From NCBI GenBank assembly GCA_035276685.1, contig DATELK010000124.1:1-7516 (forward strand): 7,516 nt of DNA, read 5' to 3'. Shown one piece after another: positions 7,339-7,516 of the stretch. How positions within the stretch are numbered: position 1 is the stretch's first letter; each line of letters opens with the position of its first letter. A model generated the notes under the pieces. That model saw only the letters and a list, made by a program, of their open reading frames with translations, did not search any database and was not told the DNA's origin. Source of the stretch: JACVRN01 sp035276685 (GTDB taxonomy: Bacteria; Acidobacteriota; Blastocatellia; Pyrinomonadales; Pyrinomonadaceae). The position numbers and the translations under genes are program-made.

Positions 7339-7368
7339 ATTATAGTTTGTTCGCTCTCTATAGTTGAA
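7339..7368 (-). promoter_or_regulatory. Candidate downstream promoter for the kinase gene
   Basis: The minus strand carries a perfect TATAAT at 7344-7339. The best -35 is TTCAAC (7368-7363), 18 bp upstream and matching only 3 of 6 consensus bases. A 7-bp direct repeat, AACTATA on the minus strand (7365-7359 and 7347-7341), has an 18-bp period; one copy overlaps the -10 box, so a regulator could bind here. Transcription from here would give a leader of about 135 nt before ATG 7198. Confidence 0.4.
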
Positions 7369-7379
7369 GACCTGAAGCG

Positions 7380-7408
7380 GTTCTAACATGCTACATTAAT
7401 CGTGTCAA
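7380..7408 (-). promoter_or_regulatory. Candidate sigma70-type promoter for the kinase gene
   Basis: On the minus strand TTGACA (7408-7403, perfect -35) is followed by exactly 17 bp and then TAGAAC (7385-7380, 4 of 6 match to TATAAT). A TG one base before the -10 makes an extended -10 (TGtTAGAAC). This is the best promoter-like sequence noticed in the window and points towards the kinase gene, with a leader of about 175 nt. No riboswitch-like fold was recognised in that leader. Confidence 0.55.
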
Positions 7409-7433
7409 CAAACAGGCTTCCAAAGAGCAGGTC

Positions 7434-7516
7434 AGTACCGCCTGCGGTAGCGGGCGGGTAATACTTAAGCTAGAGTCACGATTAAGCACGACCCGCCCGC
7501 TACCGCAGGCGGTACT
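7434..7516. repeat. Perfect 26-bp inverted repeat with 31-bp spacer (REP/BIME-like)
   Basis: The left arm (7434-7459, starting AGTACCGCCTGCGG) is the exact reverse complement of the right arm (7491-7516); the spacer is 7460-7490. Each arm also folds on itself: CCGCCTGC and GCGGGCGG pair around the tetranucleotide GGTA with one T-G mismatch. An imperfect small palindrome with a short flank, present in two opposed copies, is the layout of a pair of REP units (BIME). The whole 83 bp can form one very stable hairpin. It lies about 26 bp upstream of the candidate -35 box of the kinase gene. It ends exactly at the window edge, so its true right boundary is unknown. No transposase gene is present in the window. 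Confidence 0.75.

Larger units (their letters stand above)
7211..7433. other. Upstream region of the kinase gene, no gene seen
   Basis: Together with the inverted repeat to its right this makes just over 300 bp without a convincing reading frame on either strand. Apart from the two candidate promoters and the leader, I see no RNA gene, terminator or clear operator. A divergent gene may start beyond the right edge, but no plus-strand promoter was recognised here. Confidence 0.5.

Noticed and set aside
7211..7433. Riboswitch or small RNA in the kinase leader
   Set aside because: I found no recognisable conserved riboswitch core or strong stem arrangement in this stretch.
7434..7516. Insertion-sequence terminal repeats
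   Set aside because: The two arms enclose only 31 bp and no transposase, so this is a small palindromic repeat rather than an IS; it could be a very short non-autonomous element.

Overview
The window reads as bacterial chromosomal DNA from an Acidobacteriota-type organism, possibly Blastocatellia/Pyrinomonadales. This is inferred from the very long Ser/Thr kinase with a three-Cys 'FCPNDG' zinc-ribbon start plus PEGA and TPR parts, from the DUF4081-like acetyltransferase, and from the hairpin-type intergenic repeats. No marker gene fixes the taxonomy. Base composition is moderately GC-rich.

All three convincing genes lie on the minus strand, so transcription runs from the right edge to the left. 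At the right edge (7434-7516) a perfect 26-bp inverted repeat flanks a 31-bp spacer and resembles a pair of opposed REP units. Next come two candidate promoters (7380-7408 and 7339-7368) and a leader of roughly 135-175 nt. Then comes a 1223-residue membrane Ser/Thr protein kinase (3527-7198) with a zinc ribbon, a kinase domain, a ~290-residue Glu/Arg/Ala helical stalk, a Pro-rich linker, one membrane span, a PEGA-like domain and about six TPRs. A 228-bp intergenic region (3299-3526) holds two hairpins but no convincing promoter. It is followed by a two-gene unit: a GNAT acetyltransferase (2393-3298) and, 17 bp downstream, a membrane GGDEF-EAL cyclic-di-GMP enzyme (132-2375). The left edge (7-120) is an array of four short hairpins with related AT-rich tails, just past the last stop codon.

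The set looks like signal transduction: a kinase that may sense extracytoplasmic conditions, and a c-di-GMP enzyme whose synthase and phosphodiesterase motifs both look intact, co-transcribed with an acetyltransferase. A direct functional link between the kinase and the other two genes is not shown by the sequence. Both ends of the window fall in repeats, which suggests a contig broken by repeats rather than an arbitrary cut. I did not see a clear undescribed defence or mobile system. The most unusual things are the kinase architecture and the two different intergenic repeat structures.
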